Below are positions 32,313-40,957 of a stretch of 46,178 bases of DNA, piece after piece (the first letter of the stretch is position 1; each line of letters starts with the position of its first letter). A model generated the notes under the pieces. The model saw only the letters and a program-made list of their open reading frames with translations, had not been told where the DNA came from and searched no databases. Location: NCBI GenBank assembly GCA_038247995.1, contig JBBRUG010000003.1, forward strand, positions 1 to 46,178. The letters run 5' to 3'. The position numbers were made by a program, and so were the translations under genes. The DNA comes from JBBRUG01 sp038247995. GTDB lineage: Bacteria > Chloroflexota > Chloroflexia > Chloroflexales > Chloroflexaceae.

Positions 32313-32924
32313 ATGCTACGTTATACCGGTGCTGCGGCCAGCGGCGTCATTGCCGCCCCGATCGAGCGCGTGTGGGAACTGGTGAGCGATGTAACCCGCC
32401 ACCCGATCATTGCCGGCAGCGGCGAGGTGCAAGAGGTGTCGATTGTTGGCGGGGGTGACCTGGCCTTGGGCAGCGTGTTTCAGTCGCAGCAGAATATGCG
32501 CGGCATGCGCTATGTCACCGCGAACAAAGTGATCATCTGGGATGCGCCATACCGGATGGCCTGGAAGGTTGGCGCGCCGGGACTGCCCGGCGTAGCGCAG
32601 ACATGGCTCTTTGATCTGACGCCTGTTGCCGGCGGCACGCGCGTAGAGAATGGCGTGGCGCTCGTATATGCCTTGCCACCGATCCCGCCCTTCACTTGGG
32701 TCAGCCGGAAGCTCGCCCGCGGTTATGCCAGTTCGATCACCCCAACGCTTACCAACATTGCGCGCCTGCTGGATGCGCCGCCACCCACACAGGTTGTTTT
32801 GCGTGAAACTCCGCCGGCCGCCGCGCTGGCGCATATGCCGCCACCCATCGTGCAGGGGGTTGCGTTGGCGCTTGGCGGTTTGGCGTTCCTGGCCGTGACC
32901 CGGCGGATCATGGGAGCGCGTTAA
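32313..32924 (+). CDS. SRPBCC (START/polyketide-cyclase-like) protein with C-terminal membrane anchor
   Basis: A 203-residue protein with AGGAG just upstream. Residues 1-150 follow the SRPBCC pattern: SGVIAAPIERVWELVSDVTRHP, then strands around a hydrophobic cavity (MAWKVGAPG, TWLFDLTPVAGGTRVENGV) and a long C-terminal helix SSITPTLTNIARLLD. The last 25 residues (VQGVALALGGLAFLAVTRRI) form a single membrane helix, so the lipid-binding domain would face the cytoplasm on a membrane tail. Role: ligand binding or transfer; the ligand is unknown. Co-transcribed with NAD kinase. Confidence 0.83.
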   Translation: MLRYTGAAASGVIAAPIERVWELVSDVTRHPIIAGSGEVQEVSIVGGGDLALGSVFQSQQNMRGMRYVTANKVIIWDAPYRMAWKVGAPGLPGVAQTWLFDLTPVAGGTRVENGVALVYALPPIPPFTWVSRKLARGYASSITPTLTNIARLLDAPPPTQVVLRETPPAAALAHMPPPIVQGVALALGGLAFLAVTRRIMGAR

Positions 32925-32925
32925 A

Positions 32926-32951
32926 GATCCGCGCCCTTCAGGGCGCGGATC
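32926..32951. terminator. 11-bp perfect hairpin after the SRPBCC gene
   Basis: GATCCGCGCCC, loop TTCA, GGGCGCGGATC. It begins three bases after the stop codon, between convergent genes, without a T-run. A likely RNA 3'-end or REP-type element. Confidence 0.55.
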
Positions 32952-32962
32952 AGCCGGCGGGC

Positions 32963-32991
32963 GGCGGAACGGGCTAAAACCGTGTTCCGCC
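32963..32991. repeat. second palindrome GGCGGAAC...GTTCCGCC
   Basis: An 8-bp perfect stem around a 13-base centre containing GGGCTAAAACC, just before the stop of the PGRP-like gene on the opposite strand. It looks like a REP-type element rather than a terminator. Confidence 0.5.
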
Positions 32992-33004
32992 GTGTTCGGG
33001 TTGG

Positions 33005-35434
33005 TCAGGGAAGAGGAAAGCCGAGGGCGGTGGAGCCGCCGCGCGTACCGGCGCCGGGGAAGAGCGAGCGCTCGGCGACAATCGGCAGGGTGGCGCTCAC
33101 AACTGCCGTTACAGCAGCTTCGTCGGGGTAGAGTTCGTGAACGGCGAGGGTGTAGCGGGCATTCGGCGGAATGGTGAATGTCTGCGTGGCCGGGGCGCCA
33201 TCGGCAAAGAGTAGATCGACGGTAACGGTTGTTGAGACGCGGTTGGGGTTACTCACGGCCAGGTAATAGGCTACGTCGGTGGTGCGCCCATCGACGAAGG
33301 CCCAACGGTAGCTTGGCGCAAGTGCGCCGCTGCCGACCGTACCGGCCAATCCGTCGTTGAAGAGTAAAGCGCGCTCCACGGCGATCGGGCGATCGGCGCG
33401 CACGAGCGAACTGACACCCTGGGCGGGCACAACATCGTTGACCAGAATTGACAATTGCGAACGCGGCGGCACCGCATAACGGCGCGTCAGCGCGGCGCCT
33501 TCCGGATCGCTGAAGATCGCCTCAACATTCGTCGGCTGGTCGTTCGGGTTGAGCACGAGCAGACGCATGGTAAAGTCGCCCTCGGTAGTGCCCTCGGCAA
33601 AATGCCAGTTCCGGCTGAGGGTGGTGATGCCCTGGCCGGTGTGAAAGCCGGTCTGATTACCGCCGAAACGCATCGTGCGCTCGACCGCGATCGGCTGGGC
33701 GGCGATCACCCGTACGCCGAAGTCGGCGTTGACCAGCGGGCGTGAGCCATCGGGCAGCGGTGCAATGTCGTTGACCGTGATCACCAGGCGATTTTGCCCT
33801 GGAATCACCACCGGCTGATCAAATACTACGCCGTCGCGGCGCAGGTAACTCAGCGTTGCGGCAACTGCCGCTGCCTGCGGGTTGAAGAGAATCAGATACG
33901 TGCTGGCGCCATTCACCGTCGAACCCTCGGCAAAGTACCAGACCCGCGAGAGTTCCGCGATCCCGGCCCCGCTGTCGATATCGGTGGTGAGGCCCATGCT
34001 GCGCTCGGCCAGGATCGGCGCGCTCGACTCAACGATCGCCGGCAACGCAGCCGCGCCGCTCGCCAGGTCGTTAACAACCAGATCGGCACGGGCGCCGGCA
34101 GGCACCGGAACCACCTGGGTTACCGGGCTGCCGCCGGGGCGTACCAGGGTCACGCGGGCGTCGGCGGCGGCGCTGGAAGGGTTAAAGAAGCTGAAGCGCT
34201 GACTATAATCGGTGACGTTACCCTCGGCGAAATACCAGCGCGCGCGCACGGTCGACTGATCGGCGCGGGTGCGCAATTGGGGCAATAGATTACGAAATGC
34301 CGGGAAAGGATCGTTGGCGCTCGGGTCGGCCTCGAAGTGTCCGGCGATGCTTGGGCGCAGCGTACGCGTCGCACCAACCGTCACCCGATGCTCACCAGTG
34401 GGCGCGATCTCATAGGCCTGCCCTAGCCAGGCCACGAGCGTAATCAGCACGGCCTGGGCCTGCTCAGACGGCGCCTGATCGGGTGGCGCGATCAATGCGA
34501 CGTGAACCGCCGTATCGCCGCCGGAGAGCCGCCCAACTTCCGAGGTTGGCCCGCCGAGGCGGCCCTCGAAGAGATTACCCTCAGCGTCGATCACATAGTG
34601 ATAGCTTAAATCATCCCAGCCGAGCACATCGGTCTGATGTAAGAGCAAAGCGCGCATAAGGCTCAGGCTATCGTCGGCGGCAGGCGTGGCGGCGATCTGG
34701 TGCACGATGATCCCGCGTGGGGCGCGCCGCGCCGACTGCGCGGCAACAACCCGTCCGCTCCACGTCTCGCGGGCAATCGCCGCCGGGCGCTGGGTGAGCG
34801 TATCGGGGCCGAAGAGGATCGGGCGGCGCGGCAGGCCGGCAGCGAACACCGGCGGATCACCGACCGTGCGGAAATAGCTTACGATAACCGCATCGAGTAC
34901 GGCCGACGTGCGCGCGGCGGTAGTGGTGAAGGCGGCGCGCAATTGCAGGTAGCTTGTGTCGGCGGGCAAGGCCACAACATCGGCAGTAGCGAACGCGCCG
35001 TCGTCGGCCTGCGAGCGGGCGTCGGCGCTCTCTAACGCCAACCACGGCCCCCAACCGGCATCGGCGTCCAAGCTCGGCGCATCGGCGCGAGCGCGCACTT
35101 CCAACGTCAACTCGGTGCCGACGATCACCTCGGCACGCCAGACGGCGCCAACCGCATTCGGGGCAAAATCGGTTTCAAACGGCGCCGAGAGAAAGACGCC
35201 CTGGGCGACCGCTTCGGCCAGGCGCAACTCGCCCCCGGCATTATTGGTGATCAGCAGGTCAGCGACATTCCCGGCCCGCCAATCAGCAACATCCGCCAGT
35301 TCCCAACGCCCAAACTGCGCACCGGGGGCGGCTTGCTGGGCGCGCAGCGGATGAACAAGTGGCATGAGCGCGAGCACGGCCACGACGAACAGCACCAGAG
35401 CGATGCGGGCATGAACGCGTTGGAGTGCTGGCAT
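33005..35434 (-). CDS. exported PGRP/amidase-like protein with four WYFAEG-type beta repeats
   Basis: An 809-residue secreted protein. The Sec signal peptide ends near LVHPLRAQQAAPG. A beta domain follows, then a peptidoglycan-recognition/amidase_2-like domain at about 250-400: PRGIIVHQIAAT, GWDDLSYHYVIDAEGNLFEGRLGG, and GHFEADPSANDPFPAF. The first and last histidines of the zinc site are kept, but the usual THCPG-type cysteine is replaced, so hydrolysis of peptidoglycan is doubtful; it may only bind muropeptides. The C-terminal half has four repeats of about 110 residues starting RWYFAEGN, VWYFAEGS, NWHFAEGT and RWAFVDGR, each with an NP turn and a PIxxER end, a common actinobacterial/chloroflexi wall-surface module. 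The upstream gene is 18 bases away. Confidence 0.85.
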   Translation of the reverse strand: MPALQRVHARIALVLFVVAVLALMPLVHPLRAQQAAPGAQFGRWELADVADWRAGNVADLLITNNAGGELRLAEAVAQGVFLSAPFETDFAPNAVGAVWRAEVIVGTELTLEVRARADAPSLDADAGWGPWLALESADARSQADDGAFATADVVALPADTSYLQLRAAFTTTAARTSAVLDAVIVSYFRTVGDPPVFAAGLPRRPILFGPDTLTQRPAAIARETWSGRVVAAQSARRAPRGIIVHQIAATPAADDSLSLMRALLLHQTDVLGWDDLSYHYVIDAEGNLFEGRLGGPTSEVGRLSGGDTAVHVALIAPPDQAPSEQAQAVLITLVAWLGQAYEIAPTGEHRVTVGATRTLRPSIAGHFEADPSANDPFPAFRNLLPQLRTRADQSTVRARWYFAEGNVTDYSQRFSFFNPSSAAADARVTLVRPGGSPVTQVVPVPAGARADLVVNDLASGAAALPAIVESSAPILAERSMGLTTDIDSGAGIAELSRVWYFAEGSTVNGASTYLILFNPQAAAVAATLSYLRRDGVVFDQPVVIPGQNRLVITVNDIAPLPDGSRPLVNADFGVRVIAAQPIAVERTMRFGGNQTGFHTGQGITTLSRNWHFAEGTTEGDFTMRLLVLNPNDQPTNVEAIFSDPEGAALTRRYAVPPRSQLSILVNDVVPAQGVSSLVRADRPIAVERALLFNDGLAGTVGSGALAPSYRWAFVDGRTTDVAYYLAVSNPNRVSTTVTVDLLFADGAPATQTFTIPPNARYTLAVHELYPDEAAVTAVVSATLPIVAERSLFPGAGTRGGSTALGFPLP

Positions 35435-35452
35435 TGCGGATCACTTTCGCTA

Positions 35453-37558
35453 TCATGGCGCGGCTTTGACGCCACCATTGAACGCTCCGCGATAGGCATT
35501 CGCCGAGTCGTAAAGCATCCAGCCGTCGATTTCCGGGTACTTCTCGGTCGCGTCGATCTGAGCGCGCAGTTCGTCGGGGCCATAACGCACCACCTTGTAC
35601 GCCCATGGGTCGGTATGATCCTGGAGCCAGGGTCGCAGGCGGGCGTACTCGCCGCGGATCTGCTCCACCCCAGCAGCGTTGGCGGCATCGAGCACGGCAT
35701 AGGGTTCCTCAACCGGCGAGTCGAGGCCGAAGGAGCCGGGCCACCAGAGGCTCGGGTAGGGCATGGGCGCGATATAGTCGGTGTAATTGCCCATGCGTTT
35801 AATATCTTGCGCGATCGTCAGCGAAGGCCCGAGGACAACGCGCCCGAAGACATCGATCGACATCTTCGCGCCGGCGCCGTTGATCGCCCGGTGGGCCAGA
35901 TCCATGAACTCGGTGATCGCATCGAACATCCGATCAGGATTGTTCACCGCATCGATCGGCTCGGAGAAGAGCAACTTCTCGCTGAACTCGGCGCGGGTAC
36001 CGAAGTAATCGGGGAAGCGGATGTAGTCGTAGTTGATCTCATCGAAGCCCATGAGCGCAGCTTCGACCCCGAGTTGAATATTGTAGTCCCAGACGTTGCG
36101 GTTGGTCGGATCGAGGTAGGCGTAGCGAATATTCGGGCCGGGATAATCGGCGTAAACCTCACCGGTTTCGCGGATGCGGATCGACCACTCGGGGCGCGCA
36201 TCGGAGAGCGCGTTGTCGTGCGAGAAGAGCTGGATGCGCGCGATCGTATAGACGCCGCGATCTTTGAGCCGCTGCACCAGGCCGGGCATATCGATATAGT
36301 TGGCCGAGATGCCCAACTCGCGCGCCAACGGCACCTGCGTATCGTAATAGACCAGGCCGAGATCGTCGCGCAGGTCGCTCTTCAAATCCACAACCAGCGC
36401 GTTCAGTTCCGTGCGATCAATCAGATCAAGATATTCATCGACCAGGCTCGGGATGGTGGCCACGGCGGCAGTAATATAGAGCGCCCGCACAGTGAAGCGG
36501 TTAAGCGCAAATTCCGAGGGGATATTGCCTGGTTCGATCGGGATCACCTGGGTGGCGTAGCCCGGCGAGAGGATCTGCAAGAAGCCCTGCTCGGGCATGC
36601 CTTCGAGGCGGAACACCCCATCGTCGCTGCCCAAGATGCGGGTGAAAGCTACATCGGTGCCGGGGAAGGTGGTGGTCGCAATCACCGTGGCGTTGGCGAG
36701 CGGCGCGCCGCTGTCCTGATCGATCAAGCGTCCGACAAGCGTATCGGGGCGCAGCACCGCGTCGAGCGTCGTGGTCTGGTCAAGTTCCTGGGTGAGCGGA
36801 GCGTACCCGTCGGCGCTGACTTCAACCGCCGTAATGCCTTCCGGCACATCGCTCACGGTATAACTGCCGTCGGCGGCGGTGCGCGCCGCGAGCGTGCCCA
36901 CGCGCACAGTTGCGCCGGCAACACCCTGATTCGAATAGCGATCAATAATCGTGCCGCTCAACGTATTCGGACGCAACACCAGATCGCGGGTGACACTACG
37001 CTGCACGGCCTCTTCAACCGGGGCGTATCCGGGCGCGTTCACTTCCAGCGCAAACTGCTCGGGCACATCGCTCAGCATGTACGTGCCGTCGGCGGCGCTG
37101 GTGGTGGTGAGCGTATTGCTGATGTCCACCGTCACAGCGAGTTCGGCGCCGGTGATCGGCTCGCCGGTGTAGAGATCGGTAAGCGTACCGCTGAGCGTAT
37201 TCGGCAGCAACGGCATACTGAGCGTCACCGTCAGCGTCTCATTACCGACAACCGCCGGATGCGTTTCCAACGGCAGACTGAACGCCGCATAATTCGGCGC
37301 GGTTACCGCCAAAGTGTCGGTGGCTTGCCAATTGGGCGTCTGGAAGGCGCCCGCAGCATCGGTGGTTAACGTCGTCTCGCCGACGACAACGCTCGCCTGT
37401 GGGACAGGTTGGCCGCTATACGCATCGGTGACCGTGCCGGTAAGAACCACCGGCTCACGGCTACAACTTGCCAGAAGAAGCATAAACGCCAGGAAGAGCA
37501 CAGCACCAATGCGTCGAACATTCACGCGCAGCGTGGCGGAAAGGGCAAACCAGACCAT
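35453..37558 (-). CDS. lipoprotein with CarboxypepD_reg repeats and glycoside-hydrolase-like (DUF4015) domain
   Basis: A 701-residue protein. The start at 37558 follows GAGGAG; the longer frame is not supported. The signal peptide has a lipobox LLASC, so it is anchored to the membrane outside. Four carboxypeptidase-regulatory-like repeats follow (each TxTDxYSGxP...DGxYxxSDVPEG...APGYAP; about 30-370). The C-terminal domain starts TVRALYITAAVATIPSLVDE and contains ELNALVVDLKSD, GVYTIARIQLFSHD, FDEINYDYIRFP and DIFGR-like strands, the TIM-barrel pattern of DUF4015/COG1306 putative glycoside hydrolases. The acidic residues in FDEINYDYIRFP are likely catalytic. Followed by the PGRP-like gene on the same transcript; both point to the cell surface glycan. 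The exact substrate is unknown. Confidence 0.87.
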   Translation of the reverse strand: MVWFALSATLRVNVRRIGAVLFLAFMLLLASCSREPVVLTGTVTDAYSGQPVPQASVVVGETTLTTDAAGAFQTPNWQATDTLAVTAPNYAAFSLPLETHPAVVGNETLTVTLSMPLLPNTLSGTLTDLYTGEPITGAELAVTVDISNTLTTTSAADGTYMLSDVPEQFALEVNAPGYAPVEEAVQRSVTRDLVLRPNTLSGTIIDRYSNQGVAGATVRVGTLAARTAADGSYTVSDVPEGITAVEVSADGYAPLTQELDQTTTLDAVLRPDTLVGRLIDQDSGAPLANATVIATTTFPGTDVAFTRILGSDDGVFRLEGMPEQGFLQILSPGYATQVIPIEPGNIPSEFALNRFTVRALYITAAVATIPSLVDEYLDLIDRTELNALVVDLKSDLRDDLGLVYYDTQVPLARELGISANYIDMPGLVQRLKDRGVYTIARIQLFSHDNALSDARPEWSIRIRETGEVYADYPGPNIRYAYLDPTNRNVWDYNIQLGVEAALMGFDEINYDYIRFPDYFGTRAEFSEKLLFSEPIDAVNNPDRMFDAITEFMDLAHRAINGAGAKMSIDVFGRVVLGPSLTIAQDIKRMGNYTDYIAPMPYPSLWWPGSFGLDSPVEEPYAVLDAANAAGVEQIRGEYARLRPWLQDHTDPWAYKVVRYGPDELRAQIDATEKYPEIDGWMLYDSANAYRGAFNGGVKAAP

Positions 37559-37616
37559 AGGAAACTTCTCTCCTCGGGCGTCACCGCCAGGATTGGGGAT
37601 TATCACGATCTACGGC

Positions 37617-37645
37617 ATAATAAAATTTTTACACTTGCTTGTCAA
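37617..37645 (-). promoter_or_regulatory. consensus promoter of the glycoside-hydrolase-like gene
   Basis: Minus strand TTGACA (37645-37640), 17-base spacer, TATTAT (37622-37617), a near-perfect sigma-70 promoter in an AT-rich island. It drives the lipoprotein and probably the PGRP-like gene. Confidence 0.8.
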
Positions 37646-37649
37646 GCAA
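37635..37649. promoter_or_regulatory. palindromic operator overlapping the -35 box
   Basis: TTGCTTG, central base, CAAGCAA: a perfect 7-1-7 inverted repeat that covers the -35 hexamer of the promoter above. Its position is that of a repressor site; the regulator is not known. Confidence 0.6.
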
Positions 37650-37702
37650 TGGAGCAGATAAAGGGGGGAATCAGCAGGTTGTCAGCCAATCTTAGCCGAA
37701 GC

Positions 37703-40657
37703 TTAGTAGACCACTTCAAAAATACGATGCAGGCCTTCTTTACCGCGCAGGTGTACGGAATCCAGTGAAGTAAGGGGATACGGCGCCGCAACGCCTGTGG
37801 TCAGCGCGTCGTGGAGGTGATACGAGACGATCACCTGGCCGGCTTTGGCCATACCCGAAAGCCGACTAGCGGTATTGACCACATCACCGATTAGCGTGTA
37901 ATCCTGGCGTTGTTCGGAACCGATATTGCCGACAACAGCCCGGCCATAGCTGACCCCAATGCCCATCCCGACATCGATGTCCAACTCTTCGCGCCACCGG
38001 CAGGCGAGTTCGGCGAAGGCGCGCTGCATACTCACCGCCGCCTGCAAGGCCCGCTGCGGGTCGTCAGGATGCGCAATCGGCGATCCGAAGACACCGATGA
38101 TGCCGTCGCCGAGGAACTTATCGATCGTGCCGTCGTGCGTGTAGAGCGCCTCGGTCATTGCGGTGAAGTAGCGATTGAGGATGCGTTCGATCAAAACGTG
38201 TGGATCGGTGCGCTCGGTGATCGAGGTAAAGCCGCGCAGGTCGGCGAAGAGCACCACCACATCGCGCTCGGTAGGCCGCCCGAAGCTATCGCCGGCGCTC
38301 AACAGTTGTTCGGCGACCATCGGCGACACATAGCGCCGGAAGACGCTGCGCACCCGTTCGCGCTCCTGACGTTCAAGGCGTTTCAGCGCGCTGATGTCGC
38401 GCAGCACCGCGACCTGGCCGAGCGGCAACTCGTCGGCGCTACGCACCGGGGCAATACTAACGCTATAGACGGTTTCGTCGGGCAATTCGATTTCGACCGG
38501 GCCATTCCGCGGATCACTCTGCTCGATCAGCGGCAGCAGCCAACTGAGTGACGCATCGCCCGTACCACTGAGCAACGCCGCTAACGGTTGGCCGCGGAAG
38601 CGTTCGAGGCTCAGGCCGAGGCGATCTTCGGCGGCTCGATTGGCGAGCAACAATTCGCGTTCCGGCCCAATCAGCAAGATCGGATCGGTGGCGCCGCGCA
38701 GAACGGCATCGAGCGTCGAGCGCTCGTCGGCGACAACACGGTAGAGCCGGGCGTTCTCGATCACCTGGACAATCAGGCTCGCCACGGTGGTAGCGAGCTC
38801 CAGATCGGCGCGATCAAAACCCTGTTCGCGCCCGGTAGCATCAATACAGAGCACGCCAAGCGAACGCGCACCGGCCATCAGCGGGACGAAGAGCACATCA
38901 CGCAGATCACGCGCCACAAGCAAGTTCTGCAGCATCACCAGTTCTTCACGATCACGCAGGTGGCGCACCAACCGCGGCTCGCGCAAATTCTGCAGGCGGC
39001 GCAACAGTTCGGGCAGCGCAAAAACGATGCGCGGCAGTTCGCTATCGTGCGGCGAAGGTTCACCGGCGAGAGCCACCAATACATTCCCAGTCTGGTCGGC
39101 TTCGCCGATCAGTAGCAAGCCGGCCTGACGCACAACAAAGATCCGCGCCACTGCATCGGCGGCAAGCTGGAGGTTCTGCGGCGCGTCGAGTTGAGCCGTA
39201 ATTGCCACCGAAAGTCGGTTCACCTGGTTCAACTGCGAGATGCGCTGCTGTTCATTTTCGAGCAGGCGCGCATTGCCGATCGCAATACTGAACTGGTTCA
39301 CAATTGCGCTCAACACCGCCTCATCGCTCGGGCCGAACGCACCCACCTCAGCGCTGCGCACATCAAGCGTGCCGAGCAGTTCGCGGCGCAACAAGATCGG
39401 CACAACCAATTCCGAGCGCACGGCCTCATCGCCGGGGAGCATTTGCACAAAGCGCGCATCGGCGGTGACATCATCGACGCGCACCACATGGCGTTGCTGG
39501 ATCGCCCACCCGTTGAGGCCCTGATTCACCGGAAAGCGCGCCTGTTCGGGCATGCTATCACCGAGACCGCCGGCAACAGCCTGAAGCACCAATTCATCGC
39601 CGACGCGCATCATCAGGCTTACCAGCGGGTAGCCGAACTGCTGGTGGATCATGTAGACCAGCAGGCGCATCACCTGATCGGGCTGCATCAACTCGGAGAG
39701 CAGCGCATTGATCTCATTGATCTTGCGCAATTCCTCGGCGCGGCGGGTAAGCAACTCTTTTTGCTGTTGCGCCACGCGAAAGAGTTGCGCACTCTCCAGG
39801 GCGACGGCGCTCTGCGCGGCTACCGAACTAAGCAGATCGATATGATCGTCGGTGAAGAAGCCGGGCGTATGGTGCACCAGCGTGATCACCCCAAGCGTAT
39901 TGCCCTCGCGGAGTACCGGCATTGCGGCAACGGCGCGCACGCTCGTATGCACCTCGCTGGACGAAAACCAGCGCCGATCCTGGCGGGTATCGTTAATCAC
40001 CAGCGGCATACGCTCGCGGATCACCCAGCCGGCTACGCCGTGACGGAGAATATCGTGCAACACCGGGGTGGCCGGGTTGCGACTACTGGAGTAACAGAGG
40101 GTGCGATCGTCTTCAAAGCCAGTGAGAATGATGCTGGCCCGAATTGCGCCCACCGCGTCGGCGAGATGATCGAGGAAGCGCGTGAGCAGTACATCGAGCT
40201 CGATACTCGCGCCGAGATCACGGGTAAGATGGAGCAGGAGTTCCGTCTTGCGCTGCTCGTTGGCCAGCCCGCGCTGAGCGCGCTGCAGGCGCAACATCGA
40301 CCGCACCCGTGCAAGCAGTTCGTCCATGTCGACCGGCTTGGTCAGAAAATCGTCGGCGCCGGCGTCGAGACTGGAGACGCTCGTCTGCTGATCGGTCGAG
40401 GCGGAGAGCACAATGATCGGGATGAAAGGCTTGGTGCGGTCAGCCTTGATCCGCCGCGTCACCTCGTGGCCGCCGATGCCGGGCAAGCCCAGATCGAGCA
40501 GGATCAGATCCGGGGTGATCAACTGCAAATAGGCCAACGCCTCTTCGCCGCTGGCCGCAAGCGAAACGCGGTAACCATCCATGATCAGCACGTCGTGAAA
40601 GACCCGCCGGACAACATTGTCGTCTTCGATGATCAGAATATGGGCTGGCTCAATCAT
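37703..40657 (-). CDS. REC-GAF-GAF-GAF-PAS-class III adenylate cyclase
   Basis: A 984-residue cytoplasmic signalling protein. Response-regulator receiver domain at about 5-120 with phospho-acceptor D55 (LILLDLGLPG) and K107. Three GAF-type domains (about 140-285, 320-470 and 480-640), a PAS domain (about 650-765, DPILLIGPERELLLANRAAED) and a class III nucleotide cyclase domain (about 790-984). In the latter VVLFADLRGFTSITE carries the first metal aspartate, GTIDKFLGDGIIGVFG the substrate lysine and second metal aspartate, and YTLIGDVVNTASRL the adenine-selecting Asp plus transition-state Asn and Arg. All catalytic residues are there, so cAMP production is likely. It is a fused one-component output for a phosphorelay; no kinase is next to it. 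Confidence 0.92.
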   Translation of the reverse strand: MIEPAHILIIEDDNVVRRVFHDVLIMDGYRVSLAASGEEALAYLQLITPDLILLDLGLPGIGGHEVTRRIKADRTKPFIPIIVLSASTDQQTSVSSLDAGADDFLTKPVDMDELLARVRSMLRLQRAQRGLANEQRKTELLLHLTRDLGASIELDVLLTRFLDHLADAVGAIRASIILTGFEDDRTLCYSSSRNPATPVLHDILRHGVAGWVIRERMPLVINDTRQDRRWFSSSEVHTSVRAVAAMPVLREGNTLGVITLVHHTPGFFTDDHIDLLSSVAAQSAVALESAQLFRVAQQQKELLTRRAEELRKINEINALLSELMQPDQVMRLLVYMIHQQFGYPLVSLMMRVGDELVLQAVAGGLGDSMPEQARFPVNQGLNGWAIQQRHVVRVDDVTADARFVQMLPGDEAVRSELVVPILLRRELLGTLDVRSAEVGAFGPSDEAVLSAIVNQFSIAIGNARLLENEQQRISQLNQVNRLSVAITAQLDAPQNLQLAADAVARIFVVRQAGLLLIGEADQTGNVLVALAGEPSPHDSELPRIVFALPELLRRLQNLREPRLVRHLRDREELVMLQNLLVARDLRDVLFVPLMAGARSLGVLCIDATGREQGFDRADLELATTVASLIVQVIENARLYRVVADERSTLDAVLRGATDPILLIGPERELLLANRAAEDRLGLSLERFRGQPLAALLSGTGDASLSWLLPLIEQSDPRNGPVEIELPDETVYSVSIAPVRSADELPLGQVAVLRDISALKRLERQERERVRSVFRRYVSPMVAEQLLSAGDSFGRPTERDVVVLFADLRGFTSITERTDPHVLIERILNRYFTAMTEALYTHDGTIDKFLGDGIIGVFGSPIAHPDDPQRALQAAVSMQRAFAELACRWREELDIDVGMGIGVSYGRAVVGNIGSEQRQDYTLIGDVVNTASRLSGMAKAGQVIVSYHLHDALTTGVAAPYPLTSLDSVHLRGKEGLHRIFEVVY

Positions 40658-40725
40658 AAGACGCCAGTACAGCCTACTATCGTCGGTAGCGCATCAGAAT
40701 GCCGTTCTAAGGCCTTCACATAGAA

Positions 40726-40731
40726 AGTATA
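40726..40731 (-). promoter_or_regulatory. -10 box (TATACT) of the cyclase gene
   Basis: Minus strand TATACT about 70 bases before the ATG at 40657. A TTAACG 19 bases upstream is a weak -35 candidate. No Shine-Dalgarno precedes the ATG. Confidence 0.45.
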
Positions 40732-40786
40732 GCACACTCTTACTCTGCCTCGTTAACAGCAAGAGGATGGTGGTATGATGACAGGG

Positions 40787-40948
40787 CCAGGAATCAGGGT
40801 TCAGGAATCAGGAATCAGGATGGTGCATTGTACCGACCAGACGGCCTGATTTCGACCTCCCGATACCCGTTGGCTAATGGCTGATCTGCAACGTGTAATG
40901 ATCCAATGTGCATCGCCCGATTCCTGAATCCTGAATTCTGACTCCTGA
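40787..40948. repeat. inverted pair of heptanucleotide arrays (TCAGGAA units)
   Basis: Five 7-base units at 40787-40821 (CCAGGAA, TCAGGGT, TCAGGAA, TCAGGAA, TCAGGAT) and four in opposite orientation at 40921-40948 (TTCCTGA, ATCCTGA, ATTCTGA, CTCCTGA), separated by 99 bases. The arms can pair over about 20 bases. The last inverted unit runs into the AAGGA that serves the protease gene downstream. Confidence 0.8.
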
Positions 40949-40957
40949 AGGACATAC

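Noticed and set aside
35333..37369. 678-codon plus-strand open frame over the lipoprotein
   Set aside because: Antisense shadow of a gene with clear lipobox and domain motifs; typical high-GC artefact.
39191..40723. 510-codon plus-strand open frame over the cyclase
   Set aside because: Antisense to conserved REC and GAF domains; no recognisable motif of its own.
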